A stretch of 64,000 nucleotides of DNA from Stratiolaelaps scimitus (taxonomy: Eukaryota > Arthropoda > Arachnida > Mesostigmata > Laelapidae). The DNA is taken from positions 2,108,001-2,172,000 of the forward strand of contig JABWDB010000038.1 of assembly GCA_019614645.1 (NCBI GenBank), read 5' to 3'. The position numbers and the translations under genes were made by a program. Below, in pieces: positions 32,001-42,400 of this stretch (position 1 is its first letter; the number at the start of each line of letters is the position of its first letter). The notes below the pieces were generated by a model. It saw nothing but the letters and a program-made list of their open reading frames with translations. It did no database searches and had not been told where the DNA came from.

Positions 32001-35000
32001 TAACTCCAGATTGGCCTTTATCACTAGATATTTAATACTGTTCTTATTATTCCTCCTTATTATATACTGTTCATTGGCTCACGGCTAATTTCTAGTTTGC
32101 TATTTATTGTAAACACAGAGTCCGGCTTTCACAAAACAGTTCGAGGTAAAGGCCCATGACGGTGACATTGATGACATCACAGTCTCCACTGGCGAAGAAA
32201 GCGTTGTCAGTATTGGGAAGGACGGCAGAGCGATCGTTTGGAGTTTTAAGGGTGAAAAAGTCATGGATCTCGCAGCAAAACTACCCACGGAAGACAAATA
32301 CGGATTTCGAAATGCTAGGTACGAAACGATTTCACTGGAACTGTGCATATCACCTGTATATATCTATTGGCAAATTTACAAGAGTTAGAAAAACTTAAGA
32401 GGAAATTGTATATTTATCCCTCTTGGTTGATCATTTTGTCCATATAGTTTATAATAGTAGTATTTGGCATATTTCATATTTCGATATCTTACAGGTTTGG
32501 TGGCGTTGCCGAAGGTAGTCCTAGTGAGTGTCGACTGTTTGCGACAATGAATCCAATGGTTCGGCGACGACCCCTGAAAGCTTCGTATATTGTCAAGTGG
32601 AATCCGCACAAGGCGTTTTCAACCGAACTTGTCAAGGCAACTGGTGCCGATCTTTTTTCTGCAATGGCCATCAGGTAAGCTAGATACAGCCGAAGGATAG
32701 CGTATCTTCTTAGCGCTCACCTAGGTTAGTGCAAGCCACCTGACCAATATTCAGTTATCAAAGGTGGCATCGAAATGAATGTTCCAGTTAGACAAATATA
32801 CTTCCTTTATTTAATCATACACATGAAGTAAATACTTTTGTTTTGCCAAAGCTCTTTCCTTTTGTAAGAAGCTATTGGACAACGCAAATACAGTTGGTTA
32901 AATCAATTAGTTAATTCGAATCCTTTTTGTTGACGTCATGTTCGTTTTCCGATCTCTCCATTTCTAGTGACGATGGGATCTTCTTGGCTACGGGACGTCA
33001 GTCCGGGTGTGTGGAAATCTTCATAGCGTTCTCACTTGAACGTCTTTATGTTTGTGAGAAAGCTCACAATATCTTCGTTACCGGAATGGCATTTCTCAAA
33101 AGTAGTGGCGAGACTTGCAGGTACGTCTGTCCAAAGGTCATATTAGTCTTAGCTTCTAATTCTTAATCAAGTCCGATGGGTAAAGTATGAACCTACGGAT
33201 GGTACACTCCACCACCAACGGATGACTACAACACACTGGGATGGTCTTATTTGACACTGTTTTGGGTGACTGCTGTGAAAGTGTGGGCAAGTCGAACGAT
33301 ATTCAAACAAATATATCCACTCATTGCATCTATACATTAGCTAGATAAATGGGCCAGGTCTGGTAAACAGACTGCGTGAAGCAGGTCCTCTAACATTTTT
33401 CGCATTCTTATTGCCGTGTAGGGAAAATAAAAAGCCGATAGTCGTTTGTATTCATACACCCTTTTGGGAAGCCTGAAACCTGGAAACATTTATATATACT
33501 GGAAAGTATTTGCCAAAAGCTGCTGAAGCCAGGAGGAGGGACAGTTGTGATTATGAGTCAGAAATTCTAGCTTGCTAACATCGTAAGTGGTTTCTGAACG
33601 TATAGTATACATTGAGAAAGACTTTGTACTTTGATCAATTTTCCAAAGATTGAGCTCGGGCTATTTCTAGTTTAGCTACATTTAGTTAGATAACTAAACT
33701 ATAATTTCTAAATTATAGTTTAGTTATCTAAGTAGATGAAAGCTGCAAAGATATCACATGATGGGCGAACTGGTGCGTTTGCATTTGACTAAATGATATC
33801 GCAAAGTTTCGCATTTACCATACGAACATCATTTATATTTTGTATAGACAAATTTTATTTTTGTGTTAATTTTCAGGTTGACTCAAAGTGACGCTACGCT
33901 GGTCTCAATATCTGTGGATAACCTGCTCAAGGCACATTGCATCCCTCCTCAATGTAAGATTTCAATTATTATTCGAAATTAACAACATGAATTTAATAAG
34001 AAGACTAACTCAGTTAGAGATTAAAATAGTAGTGGTTTCGCTGGAACACCTTTTACATTTTCGGCGGCATGTACAACGATACAGGGGGTGATTAGTGACC
34101 TCGGTTGCCAGGGTGCTATCGGTGCGCTGACGGGCGGTCTGAGGTTTTAGTTGACATTCATTTGCTCACAAGTGGTAGTTAACTGTGTCATCTATCTATT
34201 TATCTAATATTAGACATTGATTACGCTACAGTACAAGTGTGATAAAGTAAAGCGAGTTTTAAATTAATTATTAGAACAATTTCTTTAGATGAGTACCAAC
34301 AATAAGCCTATTTCCAGATAATATTTCAATCACTTCTTCATATCAATAAGGTACGAGTTATAGGAGTATACATACACATGGTATCGTGGCAGAACAAGGC
34401 CGTTGGTCGTTGGGTTCTGATTACGAGTCTGTCTACAGCCGGAATATTTATAAATATTTGCCCTGCAAAACATATTGATTATTTGCAATTTGATGTCGCA
34501 CGATGTCTGTGCCATTGCACGCATAGCAGAACAAGATTTGGCAGGATGAAACATTCGACACCCCATGTTAGAGAGTCGCATCATAATCACAGAAAGAGTT
34601 GTGTTCACCAGGGACGTTAACTTTTGATTAATGAAATTGGTTAATCTTGAGTTGACCATTATTCAGTCAAGGCTTGAGTTTCAAAAATATACCATATTAC
34701 CGGTAAAACTGGTTTGAAAAAATCATTTCCTCAATAGGGGGTTAGAGCGGCAATCAGCTTTTAAAAGATATATATATCGGAAAACAATTGCATGACAACA
34801 ATCAATGCAATGTTGGTGCAAATGTCTGTTTTTTTAATGAATCTAATATGCAGGTTCCAACATCGGCATGATTCGATTAATATTTCATTGCTCCGCCCGT
34901 TACAGCTAATGGTCCAAATCAGAAATAGTTTCCTCGGTTAAACAAAAAAACGAATGAATTCGTTTAAAACACTGGGAGACGGCTATTATTTTCATTGTAT

Positions 35001-35550
35001 GTCGATCGTACTGAAAGATCAAAGTAAGAAAAATCAAAGTTCGTTTGTGTTTATCAGAAGCCATATGGGAGCGTCCTCGGGCTTCTAGCTTGTTTCTATT
35101 ATACATACCATTCTATGAATGTGAAGTTTCTTAAGGTGACTTGTCACTTATCTTAATAATGGGGTTTCATGATGTTTAGATATGGCAGAATTTAGTATGG
35201 ATTGTGCTCAATATTTTTTAAATGATATCTTCTATGCCTGCATATTTATTCAGTTACTTTGAGGTGCTAAAACAATAGACGCTTTTAATATGCCGAGACC
35301 GTAATGGGTGGCCTGGAGAGCAAGTCACCTGCGCAATCAGCGATATTCTTTTTAATATATTTAATATATTCTTATTACTGTTACTCTACATATTTGGTAG
35401 CCAATCAACGGATGATACAGCTCTACTTAAAGCAGTGCATTAATTAAACGTTTGCCTCTTTCAGCGTCGATGGGAGTTCTCGGGATGATCTGCTTCTTCA
35501 TCTGTTTTATGGTGCTCGTGTATATTGCCCTTGATTTGCTCGGATTATAA
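27291..35550 (+). CDS. PREB: Sec12/PREB-like guanine nucleotide exchange factor for Sar1, nine exons
   Basis: Exons 27291-27452, 28776-28916, 29064-29169, 29320-29591, 32119-32318, 32495-32674, 32968-33120, 33877-33953 and 35465-35550 join in frame to 458 residues. Sec12 is an ER membrane protein that loads GTP on Sar1 to start COPII coat assembly; this role comes from the family. Seen here: the N-terminal glycine-rich signature with AKTG (residues 41-49, the region that forms the K-loop in Sec12), WD-type blades including GGSDGYLRAWK (217-227) and IGKDGRAIVW (259-268), the SGCVEIFIAFSLERLYV blade in exon 7, and a single hydrophobic C-terminal anchor (about 435-453) followed by a five-residue tail. 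This is the type II topology expected of the family. All joins preserve phase; exon 3 uses a weak donor (GTTCGT). The start ATG lies in ttgaagATGG, a good context. Intron 4 (2.5 kb) contains a Tc3-like element and a SINE; intron 7 contains a perfect palindrome. Confidence 0.93.
30476..31477 (-). mobile_element. Internally deleted Tc3-like (Tc1/mariner) element in Sec12 intron 4
   Basis: Long inverted arms of about 104 bp (30602-30705 and 31374-31477) match at roughly nine in ten positions. The left end continues outward to CAGTGGTGTGAATAAAC at 30476, preceded by TA (30474-30475), a typical Tc-type terminus. The matching outer end is missing on the right, so the right side is truncated. Between the arms lie an N-terminal transposase frame and a short C-terminal remnant, both on the minus strand, with the catalytic core deleted. 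Confidence 0.8.
30729..31333 (-). pseudogene. Tc3-like transposase remnant: DNA-binding domain kept, DDE core deleted
   Basis: The frame 31333-30887 encodes 148 residues. It opens with a helix-turn-helix of the Tc3A/HTH_38 type (MGHASSLIDAEKAVITALHR, then GKTQAAIAREIGRSRCVAQN), followed by the second DNA-binding subdomain (ISCEAIRQELNLQVHRSTVL) and the linker leading to GGDWALA, where the catalytic core should begin. It then runs into unrelated residues and stops. In another frame, 30860-30729 still reads as the C-terminal end of such transposases (VDSMPNRVFDVIISKGGTTRY before the stop). The DDE/D catalytic residues are therefore gone by internal deletion. A protein from the remaining frame could bind ends but could not cut. 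Confidence 0.8.
31561..31770 (+). repeat. tRNA-like SINE copy in Sec12 intron 4
   Basis: It has a box A-like TGGCTCAGACGG near 31572 and a box B-like GGTTCAAATCC at 31653-31663, followed by a tail (CTCAGGGAGGTGTGGATTT, then GCAATGCCATACGG) that recurs in two other copies in this window. The end folds on itself (CCTGGAGGCC ... GGCCTCCAGG). No tRNA cloverleaf can be closed, so this is a tRNA-derived repeat and not a tRNA gene. Confidence 0.6.
33686..33731. repeat. Perfect 22-bp palindrome arms in Sec12 intron 7
   Basis: TTAGATAACTAAACTATAAT begins the left 22-base arm (33686-33707). The right arm (33710-33731) is its exact inverse, and only CT lies between. The sequence is AT-rich and non-coding. 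Confidence 0.85.
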
Positions 35551-35775
35551 CAATAGAAACAACCAATATATGTTATACTTTTTGGTGGAATTTATCGTAT
35601 GACTATATCGCTTTAATGTAGATTAAAGCTGGGCTTTCTCTGTTGATCGTACATTTCTTCTCGGTTGAACTGTTTGATGAGATCTATTAAATTGAAGGCG
35701 TGAGACGTAAACGTGGCCTTTTCGCTCGCTTCTATAATAGTAAGTTTATAAAATGGCAATGATGAAACAACTTCG

Positions 35776-35781
35776 AATAAA
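35776..35781 (+). terminator. Probable polyadenylation signal of the Sec12/PREB gene
   Basis: AATAAA hexamer 226 bases after the stop codon of the Sec12 gene, in AT-rich sequence with GT-rich stretches shortly downstream. It is the first exact hexamer after the stop. Confidence 0.55.
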
Positions 35782-36078
35782 AAAATGAGTAAAAGTTAAT
35801 TTCCAAGTGTGTTTTCTGTACGTATATAAATAGCCGCATTTATCTAACGGGTTACACCCTTTTCATGTTATCAATACCTAGGTAGTATGGCATGATCTGC
35901 ATTTCATTAAGACAAATTGTCAAAGTGCTGAGTTTTACTGAACATGTACATTTATGTGCACAACGTATGTAGTCGTAACAATGTATTTAGCAGCTGGTCA
36001 AGTTATGATCATTTGAAACATATAGTAGTTAGACTACAAAGTCTCGCTACGTCGCCACGATAATGACCTACGAAATAC

Positions 36079-36488
36079 ATGGACACAAGCAACAGAACTC
36101 TGCCGGTGTATAAGAGCAAATGGCTCACAGCACTGCTTCGCCTGCTGATGATGAGACAAGAAGTCGATGCGTCCCATTTTGTGGAAGCAGTGGGATGCTG
36201 TTTTTCGACCAGTCCAGAACTATTCAACTGGTCGGAGGCAGCAAGAGTTTCGACGGGAGAATGCCCAAGGGGTGGCTGGGGGACGTCAAACCCCTGGGCA
36301 CCGAGGAGGAGTGGCTCACTAGAGAACACGCGACGGTCCGGAGGTCCAGCGTTGGTGTGGCACGACTTAAAGGTGGTGGCCATAGTCAGAATAAAGATTC
36401 ACGTTTTTCTCTACCTGCTTCTCCACCTATTGTTTTCCAACTGACCCTCAGCCAACATTTAATGTCCACGTCCGTTTTCACCACTTAA
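36079..36488 (+). other. GC-richer island with two overlapping open frames
   Basis: Frames 36079-36444 (121 codons) and 36120-36488 (122 codons) are both open, and a third of 124 codons is open on the minus strand (36383-36009). AATAAA occurs at 36391. Composition differs clearly from the AT-rich flanks, yet no frame shows a known domain. Options are a transposon remnant, a non-coding exon or an unfamiliar gene. Confidence 0.3.
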
Positions 36489-36565
36489 AGAATGGCCCTC
36501 CTGTCATTACTGCCATTTGGTCAATTTTTCCTGAACATATGAAAGGTACAATCCATCGAACTGCG

Positions 36566-36640
36566 ATCAAATAAAACATTATATATATATATATATATAT
36601 ATATCAAATAAAACATTATATATATATATATATATATATC
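36566..36640. repeat. Tandem duplication of an ATCAAATAAAACATT-(AT)n unit
   Basis: ATCAAATAAAACATT followed by about 24 bases of AT alternation occurs twice back to back (36566 and about 36602). Each unit contains AATAAA. Confidence 0.75.
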
Positions 36641-38049
36641 GGTGGGAATTAATGTGTATAAGAAAACCTTTCTACGGCACTGAAACTGAGCGCAGAGCTT
36701 TTATGGTTTATGTAGGGAATATCAGTTGTCAGTGGCTCAGCAAATTCATGACTGTAACACTACAGTTGGCTATTAGTGAACATCTAAATAAACAGTACAA
36801 TTCTTGAAACTCACGGCATGATCCTTTTTAACGTAGAATAAATAATGCAAATTGGGAGATGTTTATTGAGTGTTGAGTCGAGTATCAAGGAGGCTGTTCA
36901 ATTACTTAACATATCCCCTTGAGGCTTCGTTCGAATGCTATAGGTTACGGTTGAAATGTTTATTTGGCTCCTTGACAGATGACAACTCGAAAAAATGAGA
37001 ATATCAGTAGCACGCTTGTTATTTATTAATTAGACATTTTTCTTAATTTACGAATTTTGTGAATTCTCGTTTGTTATTTTTATCTAAATTGTGAATCAGC
37101 TTGTTCAATTTAAGCTAAAATATCTGATATAGTTGGTCCTGGCAAATTTAACCAAGCAATGCTTTGTTTATTGCTAATATGGATCTTAAAGGTTGCAGTT
37201 GTGCTTGACTAACTTGTTGGAATTGTCTTTGTATAATTTGCGGAATTTGTTAATATGTTCTTGACTAACTTCCATGAAATATGCCCTATTGGATGAATGA
37301 CGAGAGAAGGCAAGAAGGCATGTGGAAGCGATTCATCACCTCGGTTAAAGTTACGCCCTGACATGTACATGTTGACAGGTAGGTCTTGGAGTGGGATGCA
37401 TATTCATTTGGGTCGAAGGCTTGCCCAGAAAATTTGTAAATAAATCCAAAACATAACTCGGTTTCTTCGCAAAACATTATTCATATACTATGAACCATAT
37501 CTCACCTCTGTTCGTCTGTGGAGCTTCTTGGAACAGAGAGAAAGGTGAACCTAATTGGCAATTTGTCGAAAATTACTAATAGTTACATAAGTCACTGATA
37601 TACTGGAAGTTAGAGGTGTGTTTGGAGAACATACTGGTGTGTTTTTGTGTCCCCATATCAAGGGTTGTTACGTATATCTTGTTCCATATAACTCCATATT
37701 CGCCCATATACAAAATACCTCCGAGGGTATGTGAGCATACCCCACATTCACTCAACATATTGAATGTGCTCATTAGTGTGGCTTAATGAAGTACTTAAAA
37801 ATCTTCCCGAAATCGTATAATCACGTTGATTATCTTCTCGCGACAGATAAATCAAGTGAGCATGCGTTTATTAAACAGTTACAGAAGTTATAAGAATCAA
37901 ACAAAGCCGAGCAACTTCAGTCGGGAGATCGACACTGCCGCTTCTAAACTTACACCAAAAGACAACATCAAAGTTTCAATAGCAAATAACCACAACAGCT
38001 TTGTGTTCACAACTGCAAGTGTCGGCCAGCTGTAACAGTTACTCACGAG

Positions 38050-38390
38050 ATTAAATTTTCTTCTTCTTCCAAGTTGTTCACAATGCCCTGAAGACATCTG
38101 GTTGGTTGACGCAGCCTCTCACTTCAGGGATCCGCAGTGAGCCCGCCTCTTGGACAACTCGAGAGCCATCATCGTCATCATCGCCAGTGTTGTTATTATT
38201 GTGTTGTCAATCGCCGCCGGTCCACCAACCGGATTCGCTGTGCGTACGCCAGCTATACCATAACTACTAAACACACAGTTCTGCATAATCGCTGATAACT
38301 GCTGAGGCGTCATAATTTCCAGGGCGTTCCGAGAACGACGAGCTCTCCAACGTCAGCAGGACGCTGTAGTGATACACCGAGAGGAGGTGC
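38050..38390 (+). other. GC-richer island before SCCPDH, possible 5' UTR exon
   Basis: It ends in a donor-like GAGGAG/GTGCGT near 38386. The SCCPDH start exon is preceded by an acceptor-like TTTTAG (39341-39346), so this island could be the first, non-coding exon of that gene. A 64-codon minus-strand frame (38313-38119, MTPQQLSAIMQN) crosses it and is unrecognised. Confidence 0.25.
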
Positions 38391-38867
38391 GTGCGCTATA
38401 AGTAACTACAAATATTATTATTATTTCATTGACAGTGTTTGTGACAGTGAGATAAACAGATTGCCTGTTATGTTTATTGTGAGTGTGCACTCTTGTAAGG
38501 GGAGAACGGAGAGAAATGTACATCTGTATTGCTGGAGTCTTTTTGAATCACAGTGAATGAAGCTTTTGTTTGTTACCAAAATCAACGAACCCATCTCTTT
38601 TTATGGCTTCTAAATATCATTGGGACAAACTTGTCGAGTTAGATTTGTAACAAAATAGTTTATAGGGATGTACATAATAGGCATACAGTATTTCGACGTA
38701 GTGCTTCCAATAGAGCTCCTTTTTGTTTCATCGCAAGCAGGCGGATATTAAACCGACTTTGTATCAGGCCTGGCACTTGTGTATACTTAAAAAAATAGGC
38801 TGGAATAATTTACCGCTGGTCCCTAGATCCTCTTCCATTAGTCAGACAGACATTTATTAGTACTTAT

Positions 38868-38965
38868 ATGTATCGCCGCATTACTACAAGAAGTGCCGGG
38901 AAGGAAATCCATACCTCCCTAAGGCCACAGCAGGGTTTGAGCCTGCATTTGTGTGACCTTAGTGT
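38868..38965 (-). repeat. Third, diverged copy of the tRNA-like SINE family
   Basis: Read on the minus strand, it shows GCAGGCTCAAACCCTGC, then TTAGGGAGGTATGGATTTCC, and ends GTAGTAATGC. It matches the box B region and tail of the copies at 31561 and 54228 at roughly two thirds of positions. It lies between the Sec12 and SCCPDH genes. Confidence 0.45.
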
Positions 38966-39176
38966 TATCATACGTATTTGACCAACACGTGGTTCCATTT
39001 TATTCACCGTCGGCGACGAATCTGCTTTAACCGATCTACAATCTGTCTGTGCACTGAGGTAGACACGGAAATCTGTGGCAGTATGCAACAAACCTGAATT
39101 AAAAATATTATGAAGTGCTTATTCAAGACTTTATGACTGTTTATGACTATATATATATATATATATGTGTGTGTGT

Positions 39177-39295
39177 AGCATTACATTCCCAGTAACGACA
39201 CTGTATATTTTTATTGATAAGATCTGGTATCGGTAAGTGCGATGTCTATCCGATTCCGATGCTTTTACGGTATATCTGAGAAACCCAGAAAACAG
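39177..39295 (+). repeat. Dispersed repeat ending in an (AT)n tract, copy 2
   Basis: It is the inverted-orientation partner of 969-1087, preceded by (AT)n then (GT)n at 39149-39176. It sits about 100 bases before the SCCPDH start codon, in the 5' flank or 5' UTR intron. The CGGTAAGTG inside both copies is a strong splice-donor match. Confidence 0.7.
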
Positions 39296-39402
39296 ATATA
39301 TATTATGGAATACGTTATTATGTACAGTTATCTTGTCTAATTTTAGCAAGCTCTCAACGAGTGACTTCCTGCTGCTCACAAGGGATTGACCTAGTACTAA
39401 AA

Positions 39403-42400
39403 ATGGCTTCGAACCATTCACGTGAATTCGATATTGTAGTCTTCGGTGCCACCGGAATGGCAGGTAAGTGTTTTCCAACATTCTCAGGTGTTGATTATTT
39501 TATCCAATGACAGGTACATAATTACGATACACTTATTTTTTTTCGTGTTTCTCTGTCTGGAGTGCCAGAGGTTTCATACTCCTCTCATAACAATAATATT
39601 TGACTAGCCAGCGAAGCTCCACAGACAGAGAGAGACGGTCGCCACAACATCGGGCTCAAAGGCCTTTACAAGAGACGCTAAACATCGTATAGTGCAACTG
39701 CGAGAGCTTTCCGAACTTTCCATTTCTTCCACAATCTGCTACGAGAAGGAGGCGAACTTAAATGGAACCCCCGATGGGAATAAAACTAAGAGCCAATGTT
39801 CCTAATTCACGCCAGCTTCCACTCCCGAAACAAATCCACGGCCCGTGTCTCCTCTCCCTGGCAACGAGACAGTCTTTTCAATACCCAAGGAGATTCAGAC
39901 GGATACACATGCGTCAAAATTTAATGGATTATAGATTGCCTGCATGATGTACCGCCCACGGCAGGCAGTGGTTCAACATATCGTCTAGAACTGCTAGGCA
40001 TGGCTACCAGACAGCTATAACATTGGCAATTCGTTAACCAGCCCTGCCTCCCCTCCAGATGTCAATGAAAAATAACTTATCGGTGTACACTACTATTGAA
40101 CTCAAACGTTTTCTCAATAGATCAGAAAGGCGGTTACGGCACCCCTACCGCTGGCTGCGGCGAGGCGTACGCCCTACGCCCCTAGACGGACGTTCTCATG
40201 CAGCACTTTCGAGGCACACTAACTGTTTCGGCCAGCACACCGTCCCGCGCCATTATGAACTCTACATGATAGCATGGAATGAGCTAGGACTCGACTTGCG
40301 CGATTAATAAGGGCCTGACTTAGAAGTACAATAGATGATGACCACATTGTATGGGCAATGGCGGAAGAAGGCACCAGACCCAGTTCGATTCCTAACGAAC
40401 ACCTGCAACAGGCCCTCCCTCGTGTCCTGTTGGACAGTCTTATTTAATATTTGTCTAAGGGATGGCTTTATCCCGATCGAGTGGAAAAGAACATTGCTTT
40501 CGGTGATACCCAAAGGCAAAGGCGACCCGAGAGAGTCATCCAGTTGGCGAGTTACTATGAAGAAGAGCTGTTGCTACAAACTCCTATCCCAGCTCCGTGC
40601 AGATTGTTTTTCGGTACTCCTCGAGCTAGTAGGCGCAATTCTTGAGAAACAGCATGACTTCAGGTTGCAGCTGTCTACCCGGCTTGTACAATCCTTCTGG
40701 AAAGCATCCAACCAGATTAGATGCCTACGCCAGTATCTCTTTGCAATTACCTACCGGACGAGATCAAGACACGCGACTCACAAGTGAAGCTTCTTGCATA
40801 TGGGGACGACCTAGCACTCTACAGCACTAACCGACACCATCTCCAACACGTTTTAGCTACTTTCAAGGATTACGTTACCAAGCTGATTCTGAAACCGAAC
40901 TTACAAGACCAAGGCGATAAAGTTCCGCCGCGGAGGTACACTTGCCTCAAGGGACTTACTCTCGTGATTTTCCAGACACCACGATACCATGAACCTCGTA
41001 ACTGCCGCGGTCGACTATGCGCGGGTCCATCAACTAGCGATTATCAACATTGCCTGACAAGTCCCTCATTGAACGGATTGGCACGTCCATAACAATAACA
41101 ACGTCTGCGTATCCTTCTTTGTATAATAATTTCTTCCTATTTCAGGCCGATACTGTGTAGAGCAGCTGCAGAAACATGCGGCCGCAGACAAACTACGTTG
41201 GGCTGTCGCTGGAAGGGACGAAAAGAGAATTTCCGAGATCCTTGAAGAGGTAAATCCGCATTCGATGGTTGTTCATCATCTAGATTACCATCATACCTTC
41301 ATATCATCGCAGCGGCGTTCCATATTTCTGTATTTTTTAAAAACGATACATGGCTCCTCAACGCTACAACTAACCATTGGTGCACGTCAGATTGGTAATG
41401 TCGCTAACTGGATTAAATTTGCATTTTAAGCATACACATTCCATAAGGATAGCAAAACTATGAATCTCACCTTATCATCGGCCATCAAATGACAATTGAT
41501 ATATTAGTCGTTTATGCGTATACACCGTAAATATGAACATACCTATCACAATTTATATGGTAACTATTATACTCTAGTAAGCGTTTTTTATTGGGTGTTG
41601 TTGGCGATTGCAGATTTCATCATGGTTAAATACACAGTTAGCTGAGCAACTTGCGGCGGTTCCTGTGATAATTGCAAACGTGGACGACCCAGGTAGTTTG
41701 GTCGCGATGGCTCGTAGGACTCGTTGCGTCATCAACACTGTTGGACCTTATACGTATGCTATTGGCCCCTTGATAGATATGTCCTGAGATATCTAGTACT
41801 TATACTATCAGATAATTTATAGTTTGTGATCAATGAGCATATCGCTTGCAACTTACGACATACAAATACCAGTTTTCCCATTTTAGATTACGTTAAGCGC
41901 TTCGAATGAAAGTGTATTTCACCTATATGTTGCGCGTGACGAAACACACTCCGACTTCCGCATTCTCTATCGACGCCAAAAACATGGGAAATTATTATTA
42001 ATTTTAATCACCATCAGTTTGTTTATCGACAAGGCGTTGGGGTGAACCAGTTATCCAGGCTTGTGTTGACTGCGGTACCCATCTTCTGGATTTGAGTGGC
42101 GAAATCTATTACAACGAAAGCATGAGGAATAAGTACCACCGTGTAGCTCTTGAGAAAGGCAAGTGTAATAATACACACCCCCTTTAAAATGGCTAAGGGT
42201 GTCGGAGACACCCATAGGGTTACCAACCATACCATTTACCCATAATATGTTAAATACATACAATAGATTCTGCCGCCAGCTTTTTATAACCCTAAACGGG
42301 TGGATTAAAAACCTGATTTTAGAGATCAGTGTAAATGAGTCTACAATAAACCGTGATGTTGAAACTTGATTTTTTACTTTGTGATCGCTTAATGATGATA

